Assembly (NCBI GenBank): GCA_001023535.1
Contig: CP011020.1
Coordinates: 5,342,509 to 5,406,508, forward strand
DNA: 64,000 bases
Direction: 5' to 3'
DNA from: Pseudomonas chlororaphis
Lineage (GTDB): Bacteria; Pseudomonadota; Gammaproteobacteria; Pseudomonadales; Pseudomonadaceae
This document shows, one piece after another, positions 19,057 to 28,797 of the stretch (position 1 is its first letter; the number at the start of each line of letters is the position of its first letter). A program made the translations under genes and the position numbers. A model generated the notes under the pieces. That model saw only the letters and a list, made by a program, of their open reading frames with translations. It was not told the origin of the DNA and did no database searches.

Positions 19057-21135
19057 TCAGGCCATGGCGGCGCGTTTGACCTGGCGCAGGTCGTGCAAAA
19101 AGCGCTCGGCCGGGAGTGGATGGCCCAGCAGGTAACCTTGCAGGGAATCGCAACCCAACCGGGTCAGGAAGTCTTGCTGCAGGTCGGTCTCGACCCCTTC
19201 GGCAACGATCCGCAGCCCCAGGGCCTGGCCAAGGGCGACGATGGCGGAGACGATGGCAGCGTCATCGCTGTCGTGCTCCAGGTCGCGCACGAAGCCGCGG
19301 TCGATCTTCAGTTCATTGGCCGGCAGGCGCTTGAGGTACATCAGGCTCGAATAGCCGGTGCCGAAGTCATCGATGGACAAGTCCACGCCCATGTCGGACA
19401 GCTGCTGCAGCACCGTCATGCTCGCATCCGCATCGCTCATGGCAGTGGTTTCAGTGATTTCCAGGGTCAGGCTGTTGGCCGCCAGGCAATGGGTTTCCAA
19501 GGCCTTGGCGACGCTCTGTACCAACCCGGTGTGGCAGAACTGCAAGGCCGAGAGGTTCACCGCGATGCGCCAGTCGGTGTAGCCGAGCACGTACCATTCG
19601 CGCATCTGGCGGCAGGCTTCGTTGAGCACCCATTCGCCGATGGGGATGATCAGCCCGGTCTTTTCCGCCAGGTCGATGAACGTGGCGGGCATCAGCAGGC
19701 CCTGGGTCGGATGGGTCCAGCGCAACAACGCCTCGGCCCCCACCGGACGGCCGTTGGCGGCGTCGAACTTGGGTTGGTAATGCAGGCTGAACTGGCGCTG
19801 CTCGACGGCAATGCGCAAATCCTGCAGCAACTGCAACTGCTTGCGGGCGTTGCTGTTCATCGACGCGTCGAAAAAGCTGTAGCCGTTCTTCCCCGCCCCC
19901 TTGGCGTGGTACATCGCCGCGTCGGCATTCATCAACAGTTCTTCGGCGCTGCTGCCGTTGCCGGGGTACACGGAAATGCCGACGCTGGCGGAGATCTGCA
20001 AATCGTGCTCGGCCACCCGAAACGTCTGGCCCACCAACCCGACCTGGCGGGCAGCCAGGCGCAAGGCGTCGTCCGGCTCGGCCAGTTGCACCAGCAGCAC
20101 GAACTCATCGCCGCCGATCCGCGCCAGGGTGTCCTGGCTGCGCAGATCCTCGCGCAGGCGCAGGGCCACGTCGCGCAGCAACAGATCGCCCATGTGGTGC
20201 CCGAAGGCATCGTTGACCGGCTTGAAGCCATCGAGGTCGATGAACATCAGGGCAAAGCAGCCGCCCTGCTCTTGCACCCGGTGCATGGCCTGGCCGATAC
20301 GGTCGGCCAGCAACACCCGGTTGGGCAACCCGGTGAGCGGGTCGTGCAGGGCCAGTTGCGTCAGTTCGCGATTGGCCACGGTCAAGGATTGGGCCAGTTC
20401 GGCGGTGCGGGCCTCCAGGCGCGCATCGAGAATCGAGGTCAGCAAGGCGATGGCCAGCACCGCCAGGGTGGTGATCAGCACCACGTTGTCCAGGCCCTTG
20501 CCGCTCAGGCCGTCCAGGGCGCCGCAAAAGCTGCCGTCGCGAAACTGCGCCCCGGCCATGCCGGTGTAGTGCATGCCGACAATGGCGACGCCCATGATCA
20601 CCGCGGCGCCGGCCCGGGCCAGGCGCACGTGAGGGGTGTTCTGGCGCAGGCGGAAGGCGATCCACAGGGCCGCCGCAGAAGCACCGACGGCAATCACCAG
20701 CGAGGCGCCGAACAGCGTGGGCTCGTAGTCGATGCCCGGCTGCATCCGCAACGCCGCCATGCCGGTGTAATGCATGGCACTGATGCCGGCCCCCATGACC
20801 AGCGCACCGAACGCCAGTTGACACGCCGGCAGGCGCGGCTGGCTGACCAGCCACAAGGCAAAGCCGCAGGACAAAATGGCGATCAGCAACGACAGCGCGG
20901 TGATGGAAGTGTCGTAGCCAAGCCGCACCGGCAAGGAGAACGCCAGCATGCCGATGAAGTGCATGGACCAGACGCCCACGCCCATGGCCAGTGCGCCGCC
21001 GGCCATCCACAGCTGCGCGGCGCGGCCCTGGGCGGTGGCGATACGCCCGGTCAGGTCGAGTGCGGTGTAGGAAGCCAGGACAGCAACGAACAGGGAAATG
21101 GAAACGAGCGCGGGGGAATACGTACCGATCAACAT
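19057..21135 (-). CDS. MHYT-GGDEF-EAL membrane protein for cyclic-di-GMP turnover
   Basis: 692 residues. The N-terminal membrane domain has seven spans with MHF/MHYT repeats (His59, His122, His189), a proposed metal- or gas-sensing domain. A GGDEF domain follows with intact GGDEF (341-345) and an RSQD inhibitory-site motif (332-335) exactly five residues before it. The EAL domain has EALLR (468-472) and DDFGTGYSS. Both catalytic signatures are intact, so it could make or degrade c-di-GMP; the net activity cannot be read from sequence. It resembles P. aeruginosa MucR-type proteins. Confidence 0.92.
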   Translation of the reverse strand: MLIGTYSPALVSISLFVAVLASYTALDLTGRIATAQGRAAQLWMAGGALAMGVGVWSMHFIGMLAFSLPVRLGYDTSITALSLLIAILSCGFALWLVSQPRLPACQLAFGALVMGAGISAMHYTGMAALRMQPGIDYEPTLFGASLVIAVGASAAALWIAFRLRQNTPHVRLARAGAAVIMGVAIVGMHYTGMAGAQFRDGSFCGALDGLSGKGLDNVVLITTLAVLAIALLTSILDARLEARTAELAQSLTVANRELTQLALHDPLTGLPNRVLLADRIGQAMHRVQEQGGCFALMFIDLDGFKPVNDAFGHHMGDLLLRDVALRLREDLRSQDTLARIGGDEFVLLVQLAEPDDALRLAARQVGLVGQTFRVAEHDLQISASVGISVYPGNGSSAEELLMNADAAMYHAKGAGKNGYSFFDASMNSNARKQLQLLQDLRIAVEQRQFSLHYQPKFDAANGRPVGAEALLRWTHPTQGLLMPATFIDLAEKTGLIIPIGEWVLNEACRQMREWYVLGYTDWRIAVNLSALQFCHTGLVQSVAKALETHCLAANSLTLEITETTAMSDADASMTVLQQLSDMGVDLSIDDFGTGYSSLMYLKRLPANELKIDRGFVRDLEHDSDDAAIVSAIVALGQALGLRIVAEGVETDLQQDFLTRLGCDSLQGYLLGHPLPAERFLHDLRQVKRAAMA

Positions 21136-21314
21136 GGAGTGTTCTCGTAACGAAAGAGCCGGACTGCCTCCATGCCCGATTGTACGCCGCGATTGTACTC
21201 AATCGCGACGCAAGCAGGTATCAAAAAGCCATCACTCTTGGAGATTTGCGACGAAAGACATTCTGCTGCCAGACAAGCGGCGGTCAATCTAAATCTTGCC
21301 CCGCCAAAAAAGAA

Positions 21315-21396
21315 ATGGGGGCTCGCTCCTACAGGTTGGCTACCTGGGGTCGCCTGAGCATACTAGGCGTCTCTTTTCCGGACAGTGAGCCCCCAT
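21315..21396 (+). promoter_or_regulatory. Inverted repeat covering the start of the DUF1345 gene
   Basis: Arms atgggggctcgct (21315-21327) and agtgagcccccat (21384-21396) pair at 12 of 13 positions across a 56-nt spacer. The right arm includes the likely ribosome site (GTGAG) and the first two bases of the ATG at 21395. In mRNA this would hide the start codon. Confidence 0.5.
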
Positions 21397-22036
21397 GCCC
21401 TTCCTCGCCCGTACCCACCCGCGTCTGTCCAGCGCCATGGCCGTCGGCTTGGCAGTGGGCGTCCTGGCGCCTGCGGACAGCCTCATCAGCAAGGTCCTGA
21501 TCGGCTGGAATGCCGGGGTCTGGACCTACCTGGTGCTGATGTTGTGGCTGACCGTACGCGCCAAGGCCCCCGACGTCAGGCGCATTGCCGAGATCGAAGA
21601 CGAAAACGCCGGGCTGGTCTTGCTGATGGTCTGCATCGCCGCCTTGGCCAGCCTGGCCACCATCACCGTCGAACTGGCCGGCAGCCGCGACCTGCACGCC
21701 GCCGGCAAGCTGCTGCACTACGGCTTCACGGCCATGACGGTGATCGGCTCATGGTTGCTGATCGGCGTGATCTTCAGCGTCCACTATGCGCGGCTCTATT
21801 ACACCTGGGAGGGCACCGAGCCGGCGCTGCGCTTTGCCGAAGGCCTGACCACGCCCAATTATTGGGATTTCCTGTATTTCTCCTTCACCATCGGGGTCGC
21901 GGTGCAGACGTCGGACGTGGGTGTCGCCACCCGCCAGTTGCGCAAGATCGTACTGGCGCAATCACTGATCGGGTTCGTATTCAACACGGCAATCTTGGGG
22001 TTTTCGATCAATATCGCGGCGGGGTTGTTCGGCTGA
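21395..22036 (+). CDS. DUF1345 membrane protein
   Basis: 213 residues with about five membrane helices (~15-45, 70-90, 105-130, 152-172, 185-210) and the DUF1345 features '[13 protein letters not shown]', '[21 protein letters not shown]' and '[21 protein letters not shown]'. The last segments resemble the pore helix and inner helix of two-TM potassium channels, so an ion-channel-like role has been suspected for the family; this is inference. The leader can fold over its start codon. Confidence 0.8.
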   Translation: MPFLARTHPRLSSAMAVGLAVGVLAPADSLISKVLIGWNAGVWTYLVLMLWLTVRAKAPDVRRIAEIEDENAGLVLLMVCIAALASLATITVELAGSRDLHAAGKLLHYGFTAMTVIGSWLLIGVIFSVHYARLYYTWEGTEPALRFAEGLTTPNYWDFLYFSFTIGVAVQTSDVGVATRQLRKIVLAQSLIGFVFNTAILGFSINIAAGLFG

Positions 22037-22098
22037 GGCTGAAGGGCCGCTGCGCACCCCAACAGGAGCACGCTCCCTCGCCCAGGGAACCACCTGGA

Positions 22099-23403
22099 TC
22101 AGGACGATGGGGCGGGCAACCACAACCTGAACCGAGCCCCGCCCAGCGGTGAAGTCTCGACGGTCAAGGTGCCGCCCTGGGCTTGCAAGGCACGGCGGCT
22201 GATGGCCAGGCCTAGGCCGAACCCGCCGGTGGCGCGGTCGCGGCTGCGGTCCAGGCGGTAGAACGGCTCGAACACACGCTCACGCTCGTCATCCGGGATG
22301 CCGATGCCGTCATCGTCGACCCAGATCTCACAACCCTGGTCGCCCACCAACACACCGACCTGGATGTGCTTCTCGCAGTAACGCATCGCATTGCGCAGCA
22401 GGTTCTGCAAGGCCCTGGCGGTAAGGCGCGGGTCGAGTTCGAAGCGCTCCAGCGCTCCGTGCAGCAACACGTCGATCACCACGTCCGGGGCCGCCAGGTC
22501 TTCGTCGACACTGCCCAGGATGCTGTCGATGAATTCGTCCAGCGGCACTTCGACCCGCTCGGGCAAGCGTTCGGGGTTCTGCAGACGGCTGTAGGACAGC
22601 AGTTCGAGCACCAGTTCATCCAGCTCGCGAATGTGCGCCACCAACCCTTGCAGGCGCTCGCGACTGGCGGGCGGCAAATCCTCGGACAGCGCCAGGGCCA
22701 GGCCGAAGTCGAGCCGGGTCAGTGGCGTGCGCAATTCGTGGGACACCGCGTTGAGCAGGTCGCGCTGCTGGTTGAGCAGCTTCTCGATGTCACCGGCCAT
22801 AGTGTCGAACACATGGGCCAGGCTGCCGATGTTCGAACTGGAGGCAATCTGCGTACGCTCACCCAAGTGGCCCTTGCCGAAACGCTCGGCGGTGCGCCTG
22901 AGGCGCTCCAGGTCACGCCAGTGCGGCCGCAGCCAGAGCAACAGGCACGCGAGCATGGTCGCGCCGATCAGCACGTTGATGCTCCAGTACAGCCAGTTGA
23001 CGTCGGTCGGATCCGGCGGAACGATCATCTTGACCGCCATGCGCTCACCCAGCGGTGCCACCGCCAGGGTGCGCCAGGCCCAGTCACCGAGGCGCACGAT
23101 GTTTTCGCCACGGCTGAGCTGCGCCCGCTCGGCGTCGCTGAAGCCCGGGTCATCGAGGCTCGCCAGTTCGATGCGCAGCGGCTCGAAGTCCTTGTCCATC
23201 TGCGCCGCCAGCGCCGGCCACTGCTCGCGGGGCACGGCGTGGAACTGTTTGACCATCAGGGTCTGCAAGCCTCGGGAATGGTCGAGGTTGTAGCTCACGA
23301 AGCGCTCATGGAACAGGCGGACCACCAGTTCCGGCATCAGGTAGATGGCCGCGCTGTAGGAGACGATGGTGACCAGGTACAGGCGAATCAGCAGTTTCCA
23401 CAT
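22099..23403 (-). CDS. RstB-like sensor histidine kinase
   Basis: 434 residues. One N-terminal helix (5-25), a ~110-residue periplasmic region, a second helix (~137-158), a HAMP domain, a dimerisation domain with phospho-acceptor His222 in SHELRTPLTR, and an ATP-binding domain with N ('LLRNAMRYCE'), G1 ('DDDGIGIPDDE') and G2 ('GGFGLGLAISRR') boxes. It resembles RstB. It follows its response-regulator gene by 4 nt. A single REP-like half-arm lies just past its end (22046-22085). Confidence 0.85.
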   Translation of the reverse strand: MWKLLIRLYLVTIVSYSAAIYLMPELVVRLFHERFVSYNLDHSRGLQTLMVKQFHAVPREQWPALAAQMDKDFEPLRIELASLDDPGFSDAERAQLSRGENIVRLGDWAWRTLAVAPLGERMAVKMIVPPDPTDVNWLYWSINVLIGATMLACLLLWLRPHWRDLERLRRTAERFGKGHLGERTQIASSSNIGSLAHVFDTMAGDIEKLLNQQRDLLNAVSHELRTPLTRLDFGLALALSEDLPPASRERLQGLVAHIRELDELVLELLSYSRLQNPERLPERVEVPLDEFIDSILGSVDEDLAAPDVVIDVLLHGALERFELDPRLTARALQNLLRNAMRYCEKHIQVGVLVGDQGCEIWVDDDGIGIPDDERERVFEPFYRLDRSRDRATGGFGLGLAISRRALQAQGGTLTVETSPLGGARFRLWLPAPSS

Positions 23404-23407
23404 CGGC

Positions 23408-24109
23408 TCAGCATTCCCACTCGGAACGGCTGAACAGGTAGCCTTTGCCCCAGACGGTCTTGATCTTGCGAGCTTCGCCGGCGTTGTCGTCGAATTTACG
23501 CCGCAGCTTGGAAATCGCCACGTCCACCGAGCGGTCGGTGCCGTTGAACTCGATGCCGCGCAGGCGTTGCAGGATCTGGTCGCGGCTCAGCACTTCGCCG
23601 GAATGCCGGGCCAGCACCACCAGCAGGTTGTACTCGCCGCTGGACAGCTCCACCGGCTGGCCGCGCCAGGTCACGGTGCGTTCGGACAGGTCGATGCACA
23701 GGTTGCCCATCAGAATGCGGTCGTTGGCCGTCTGCGGTTCGGCGAGGCTGCTGCGCCGCAGCAAGGTCCGCACCCGCGCCAGCAAGACCCGCGGCTCGCA
23801 CGGTTTGGTGACGTAGTCGTCGGCGCCCATTTCCAGGCCCAGGACCTGGTCGTGACTGTCGTCCCGGGCGGTGAGCATCAGGATCGGCAAGGTCGCCGAA
23901 TCGGCCCGCAGCAGGCGACACACCTGCAAGCCGTCCAGGCCCGGCAGCATCAGGTCGAGGATCACCAGGTCCGGCGGATTGACCCGCGCCCGCTCCCGCA
24001 CGTGGTCGCCGCGGGCCAGCACGTTGACTTGATAGCCGTTGCGTTCCAGGTAACTGGCGATCAGCTCGGACAACGCGCAGTCGTCTTCGACCAGGAGGAT
24101 GTTGGGCAT
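23408..24109 (-). CDS. RstA-like OmpR-family response regulator
   Basis: 233 residues. The receiver domain has the acidic pair DD9-10, phospho-acceptor Asp52 and the switch lysine in 'YVTKPCEP'. A C-terminal winged helix follows ('ELSSGEYNLLVVLA', 'DRSVDVAISKLRRKF', 'TVWGKGYLF'). It is the upstream gene of a two-gene unit with the kinase and divergent from an RND efflux operon, which it might control; that link is only positional. Confidence 0.86.
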   Translation of the reverse strand: MPNILLVEDDCALSELIASYLERNGYQVNVLARGDHVRERARVNPPDLVILDLMLPGLDGLQVCRLLRADSATLPILMLTARDDSHDQVLGLEMGADDYVTKPCEPRVLLARVRTLLRRSSLAEPQTANDRILMGNLCIDLSERTVTWRGQPVELSSGEYNLLVVLARHSGEVLSRDQILQRLRGIEFNGTDRSVDVAISKLRRKFDDNAGEARKIKTVWGKGYLFSRSEWEC

Positions 24110-24155
24110 GGGGTGTTCCAGAAAGTGCTGGGGTGCCTGGCAGGCCTTTATCTAC

Positions 24156-24213
24156 CGCGAGCAAGCTCCCACAGGGGTTCGCATAATCATTGTGGGAGCG
24201 AGCTTGCTCGCGA
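24156..24213. repeat. REP pair, gtgggagc class
   Basis: Arms cgcgagcaagctcccaca (24156-24173) and tgtgggagcgagcttgctcg (from 24191) form a short inverted repeat in the 267-bp divergent region between the response regulator and the efflux operon. Confidence 0.8.
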
Positions 24214-24376
24214 TGAGGCCCGGCAAGACACCGATGATCTCAAGTTGCCAAGGATATACGCCCTCGCCCAACCCGACGCAAAACCCTTACACAATTTCAC
24301 ACACCCCCAACAAAGCTTTACCAACGCCCAGGCTCGCCCGCCGTAGCATGGCACCGCTCATTATTGGGGATGCACC

Positions 24377-25534
24377 ATGCCAAAGAATTCTTTCGCCACG
24401 CTGAGTCTGCTGCTCGGTGCGCTGTCGTTGAGCGCCTGCGACAGCGCCGCGCCGCCCACGGACGAAGCGCCGCTGCCCACCGTGGCCGTCGAAACCATCG
24501 AAGCCCGGCCACTGTCCATCAGCAGCGAATTGAGCGGACGCATTGCCGCGCCACGCACCGCCGAAGTGCGCGCACGGGTGCCCGGCGTGGTGTTGCAGCG
24601 GGTGTATCGCGAAGGCAGCGATGTGAAAAAAGGCGATGTGCTGTTTCGCATCGACCCGGCGCCGTTCAAGGCCGACCTGGACAGCGCCGAAGCGGCGTTG
24701 CGCAAGGCCGAGGCCAACGCCTTCCAGGCACGCCTGCAAGCGCAACGCTACGCGCGCCTGATCGAGGACAACGCCATCAGCGGCCAGGACTACGACAACG
24801 CCCGGGCCGCGGATCGCCAGAGCGCCGCCGATGTCGCCGCCAGTAAGGCCGCCCTGGAGCGGGCCCGGTTGAACCTCGGTTATGCCACGGTCACCGCGCC
24901 CATCGCCGGACGCATCGGCCGGGCGCTGGTAACCGAGGGTGCGCTGGTCGGCCAGAACGAAACCACGCCGCTGGCCCTCATCCAGCAGTTGGACCCGATC
25001 CACGCCGACCTCACCCAATCGACCCGCGAGCTCAACGAACTGCGCCGCGCCCTGCGCGCCGGCCAGTTGCAGCAGGTCGAGCCGGGCCAGGCCAAGGCTA
25101 CGCTGGTCCAGGACGACGGCAGCCTGTACCCGCTGCCGGGCAAACTGTTGTTCGCCGACATCAGCGTCGACCCGGGCACCGGCCAGATCACCCTGCGCAG
25201 CGAATTCCCCAACCCCGACCTGGACCTGTTGCCGGGCAGCTTCGTGCGCGTGCGCCTGGAGCAGGCGGTCGATCGCCAGGGCATCAGCGTGCCGCAGCGG
25301 GCCATCCTGCGCGACAGCGCCGGCATCGCCCAGGTATTGCTGGTCGATGCCCAGCAGACCGTCAGCCTGCAACCGGTGACGCTGGGCGCCGTGCAGGATG
25401 ACCGCTGGATCGTCACCCATGGCTTGAAGCCGGGCGACCGCATTGTCGTCGAAGGCCTGCAACACGCGCGCCCCGGTGAAAAAGTCCGGGTCGATGACTC
25501 CCCTCTTCCACTTGCCCAGGTCCCTGGCCAGTAA
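24377..25534 (+). CDS. RND efflux periplasmic adaptor (membrane fusion protein)
   Basis: 385 residues. The N-terminal lipoprotein signal has a lipobox SLSAC (Cys21). Half-lipoyl motifs flank an alpha-hairpin ('AEVRARVPGVVLQRVYREGSDVKKGD' and 'VTAPIAGRIGRALV'), followed by beta-barrel and membrane-proximal domains. It links the inner-membrane pump to an outer-membrane channel in multidrug efflux. The pump gene follows after 14 nt. No outer-membrane factor gene adjoins, so an OprM/TolC-type protein from elsewhere must be used. Confidence 0.92.
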   Translation: MPKNSFATLSLLLGALSLSACDSAAPPTDEAPLPTVAVETIEARPLSISSELSGRIAAPRTAEVRARVPGVVLQRVYREGSDVKKGDVLFRIDPAPFKADLDSAEAALRKAEANAFQARLQAQRYARLIEDNAISGQDYDNARAADRQSAADVAASKAALERARLNLGYATVTAPIAGRIGRALVTEGALVGQNETTPLALIQQLDPIHADLTQSTRELNELRRALRAGQLQQVEPGQAKATLVQDDGSLYPLPGKLLFADISVDPGTGQITLRSEFPNPDLDLLPGSFVRVRLEQAVDRQGISVPQRAILRDSAGIAQVLLVDAQQTVSLQPVTLGAVQDDRWIVTHGLKPGDRIVVEGLQHARPGEKVRVDDSPLPLAQVPGQ

Positions 25535-25548
25535 GCAGGACGTTTGCC

Positions 25549-28500
25549 ATGCCGCAGTTCTTTATCGACCGCCCGGTGTTCGCCTGGGTGGTGGCGTTGT
25601 TCATTCTGCTGGCCGGTGTGCTGGCAATCCCGCAGTTGCCGGTGGCGCAGTACCCCGACGTCGCGCCGCCGCAAATCGAAATCTACGCGGTGTACCCCGG
25701 TGCGTCGGCGCAAACCGTGGACCAGAGCGTGGTCAGCCTGATCGAGGAAGAGCTCAACGGCGCCGATCACCTGCTGTACTTCGGTTCCCAGAGCAGCCTG
25801 GGCAGCGCCACCATCACCGCGACGTTCCAGCCGGGCACCAACCCGGAGCTGGCCCAGGTCGATGTGCAGAACCGGCTCAAGACCGTGGAATCGCGCCTGC
25901 CCCAGGCCGTCACCCAGCAGGGCTTGCAGGTGGACAAGGTGTCGGCCGGTTTCCTGCTGCTGATCACGCTCACCTCCAACGACGGCAAGCTCGACGATGT
26001 GGCGCTCAGCGACTACCTGGCGCGCAACGTGATGAACGAGATCAAGCGCCTGGACGGCGTCGGCAAGGCGCAACTGTACGGCGCCGAGCGGGCGATGCGG
26101 ATCTGGATCGACCCGCAGAAACTGCTCGCCTTCAACCTGACGCCGGCCGACGTCAATGCCGCCATCGTGGCGCAGAACGCCCAAGTGTCGGCGGGCAGCA
26201 TCGGCGACCTGCCGGCACGCACCACCCAGGAGATGACCGCGACGGTACTGGTCAAGGGGCAGTTGTCGACGCCCGAAGAGTTCGCCGACATCGTACTCAA
26301 GGCCAACCCCGACGGCTCCACCGTGCGCATTGGCGACGTGGCGCGGGTGGAAGTCGGCAGCCAGGAATACCAGTTTTCCACGCGGCTCAATGGCAAGCCT
26401 TCCACCGCCGTTGGCGTACAACTGTCGCCGGGGGCCAATGCCCTCAACACCGCGACGCTGGTGCGCACGAAGATGGATGAGCTGTCGCGTTACTTCCCCG
26501 CGGGCGTCGAGTACAAGATCCCCTACGACACCTCGCCGTTCGTCAAGGTCTCGATCACCAAGGTGGTGTACACCCTGGGCGAGGCCATGCTGCTGGTGTT
26601 CGCCGTGATGTTCCTGTTCCTGCAGAACATTCGCTACACCCTGATCCCGACACTGGTGGTGCCCGTGGCGCTGATGGGCACGTTCGCGACCATGCTCGCC
26701 CTGGGTTTTTCCATCAACGTGTTGACCATGTTCGGCATGGTCCTGGCGATCGGCATTCTGGTGGACGACGCCATCGTCGTGGTGGAGAACGTCGAGCGGA
26801 TCATGGCCAGCGAAGGGCTGTCGCCCAAGGAAGCGACGCGCAAGGCGATGCGGCAGATCACCGGCGCGATCATCGGCATCACCCTGGTGCTGGTGGCGGT
26901 GTTCATTCCCATGGCGTTCATGCCCGGATCGGTGGGCGTGATCTACCGGCAATTCTCGCTGTCCATGGCGACCTCGATCCTGTTCTCGGCGTTCCTGGCC
27001 CTGAGCCTCACGCCGGCGCTGTGCGCGACCTTGCTCAAGCCCATCGACCAGGGCGAGCATCACGCCAAGGGTGGTTTCTTCGGCTGGTTCAATCGCCGCT
27101 TCGACCAATTGGGCGATCGCTACCAGGGCTGGGTCGCCTACGCACTCAAGCGCACCGGCCGCTACCTGCTGATCTACGGGGTGCTGCTGGTGGGCATGGG
27201 CCTGCTGTTCACGCGTCTGCCCTCCTCGTTCCTGCCGGTGGAGGACCAGGGCTACACCATCACCGACATCCAGTTGCCGCCCGGCGCGAGCAAGAACCGC
27301 ACGGTGCAGGTGGTGGAGCAGATCGAAGCTCACAACGCCGGCGAGCCGGGCGTGAGCGACAGCACGGTGATCCTCGGTTTCAGTTTTTCCGGCAGCGGGC
27401 AGAATGCGGCCCTGGCGTTCACCACCCTGAAGGACTGGTCGCAGCGGGCACGCGACGATTCGGCCAGCTCGATTGCCGACCGAGCCAACCAGGCGTTCGG
27501 CGCTATCAAGGACGCCATGGCCTTTGCGGTGCTGCCGCCACCGGTGGATGGCCTGGGCACCTCCAGTGGCTTCGAGTTCCGCCTGCAGGATCGCGGCGGC
27601 CTCGGCCACGCCACGCTGATGCAGGCCCGCGACGAATTGCTCGCCGCGGCCGAGAAAAGCCCGGTGTTGATGAACGTGCGTGAAAGCGCCCTGGCCGAAG
27701 CGCCGCAGGTCCAACTGGAGGTCGACCGCAAGCAGGCCAATGCCCTGGGCGTTTCCTTCGCCGACGTGGGTAACGTGCTGTCCACGGCGGTGGGCTCGGC
27801 CTACGTCAATGACTTCCCCAACCAGGGGCGGATGCAGCGGGTGGTGGTCCAGGCACAAGGCGACCAGCGCGGCCAGGTGGCCGACCTGCTGAAGATCCAT
27901 GTGCGCAACAACGCCGGGAAGATGGTGCCGCTGTCAGCGTTCGTCCAGGCCAGATGGACCCAGGGCCCGACACAATTGACCCGCTACAACGGCTACCCGG
28001 CCATCAGCATTTCCGGCGAACCGGCGCCCGGCCACAGCACCGGCGAAGCCATGGCCGAGATCGAGCGGCTGGTGGCCCAGGGGCCGGCCGGCCTGGGGCA
28101 GGAATGGACCGGGCTGTCCCTGCAGGAACGCTTGTCCGGCAGCCAGGCGCCGCTGTTGCTCGGGCTGTCGTTGCTGGTGGTGTTCCTGTGCCTGGCGGCG
28201 CTGTACGAGAGTTGGTCGATCCCGACGTCGGTGCTGCTGGTGGTGCCACTGGGGGTGCTCGGCGCGGTGCTCGCGGTGTCGATGCGCGGCCTGCCCAACG
28301 ATGTGTTCTTCAAGGTCGGGCTGGTGACCATCATCGGGTTGTCGGCGAAGAATGCGATCCTGATCATCGAGTTCGCCAAGAGCCTGTACGACCAGGGCCA
28401 TGATCTGATCGACGCCACGCTCCAGGCGGCGCGCCTGCGCCTGCGACCGATCATCATGACCTCCCTGGCCTTCATCCTCGGCGTCGTGCCCCTGGCCATC

Positions 28501-28647
28501 GCCACCGGCGCCAGCTCGGCGAGCCAACAAGCCATCGGGACCGGGGTGATCGGCGGGATGATCACCGCGACCCTGGCGGTGGTGTTTGTCCCGGTGTTCT
28601 TTGTCGGGGTGATGAATCTGGTGCGCAAGCGTCCTGACAGCCACTGA
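25549..28647 (+). CDS. RND multidrug efflux permease, HAE1 family
   Basis: 1032 residues, the usual HAE1 size, with twelve membrane helices and two large periplasmic loops. The proton-relay aspartates are in GILVDDAIVVVENVER (TM4) and the lysine in LSAKNAILIIEFAK (TM10). The N-terminus MPQFFIDRPVFAWV is typical. It is a proton-driven exporter of hydrophobic drugs in the inner membrane. Sequence resembles the Mex pumps generally; the specific Mex name is left open. Confidence 0.94.
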   Translation: MPQFFIDRPVFAWVVALFILLAGVLAIPQLPVAQYPDVAPPQIEIYAVYPGASAQTVDQSVVSLIEEELNGADHLLYFGSQSSLGSATITATFQPGTNPELAQVDVQNRLKTVESRLPQAVTQQGLQVDKVSAGFLLLITLTSNDGKLDDVALSDYLARNVMNEIKRLDGVGKAQLYGAERAMRIWIDPQKLLAFNLTPADVNAAIVAQNAQVSAGSIGDLPARTTQEMTATVLVKGQLSTPEEFADIVLKANPDGSTVRIGDVARVEVGSQEYQFSTRLNGKPSTAVGVQLSPGANALNTATLVRTKMDELSRYFPAGVEYKIPYDTSPFVKVSITKVVYTLGEAMLLVFAVMFLFLQNIRYTLIPTLVVPVALMGTFATMLALGFSINVLTMFGMVLAIGILVDDAIVVVENVERIMASEGLSPKEATRKAMRQITGAIIGITLVLVAVFIPMAFMPGSVGVIYRQFSLSMATSILFSAFLALSLTPALCATLLKPIDQGEHHAKGGFFGWFNRRFDQLGDRYQGWVAYALKRTGRYLLIYGVLLVGMGLLFTRLPSSFLPVEDQGYTITDIQLPPGASKNRTVQVVEQIEAHNAGEPGVSDSTVILGFSFSGSGQNAALAFTTLKDWSQRARDDSASSIADRANQAFGAIKDAMAFAVLPPPVDGLGTSSGFEFRLQDRGGLGHATLMQARDELLAAAEKSPVLMNVRESALAEAPQVQLEVDRKQANALGVSFADVGNVLSTAVGSAYVNDFPNQGRMQRVVVQAQGDQRGQVADLLKIHVRNNAGKMVPLSAFVQARWTQGPTQLTRYNGYPAISISGEPAPGHSTGEAMAEIERLVAQGPAGLGQEWTGLSLQERLSGSQAPLLLGLSLLVVFLCLAALYESWSIPTSVLLVVPLGVLGAVLAVSMRGLPNDVFFKVGLVTIIGLSAKNAILIIEFAKSLYDQGHDLIDATLQAARLRLRPIIMTSLAFILGVVPLAIATGASSASQQAIGTGVIGGMITATLAVVFVPVFFVGVMNLVRKRPDSH

Positions 28648-28698
28648 TCGGCCGGGGGGCGGCTTGCCTGGGATGGCGAGGCTGGATGGACGGCCGCC

Positions 28699-28773
28699 TT
28701 CGCGAGCAAGCTCGCTCCCACAAAGGGCCCCTCGGACACTTGGGAAACCTGTGGGAGCAAGCTTGCTCGCGAA
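28699..28773. repeat. REP pair, gtgggagc class
   Basis: 24-nt arms (28699-28722 and 28750-28773; ttcgcgagcaagctcgctcc... and its inverse) lie between the convergent ends of the RND permease and the aminotransferase. Confidence 0.85.
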
Positions 28774-28797
28774 AACGGTCGCGACGCACGGCGAGTC

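Noticed and set aside
19054..21150. A 698-residue open frame opposite the MHYT-GGDEF-EAL gene
   Set aside because: Antisense shadow of a clearly recognisable protein; composition is non-natural and no motif is visible.
24880..27900. A 1006-residue open frame on the minus strand opposite the RND genes
   Set aside because: It mirrors the high-GC codons of the pump genes, has low-complexity His/Gln/Arg/Gly composition, no known domain, and spans two real genes.
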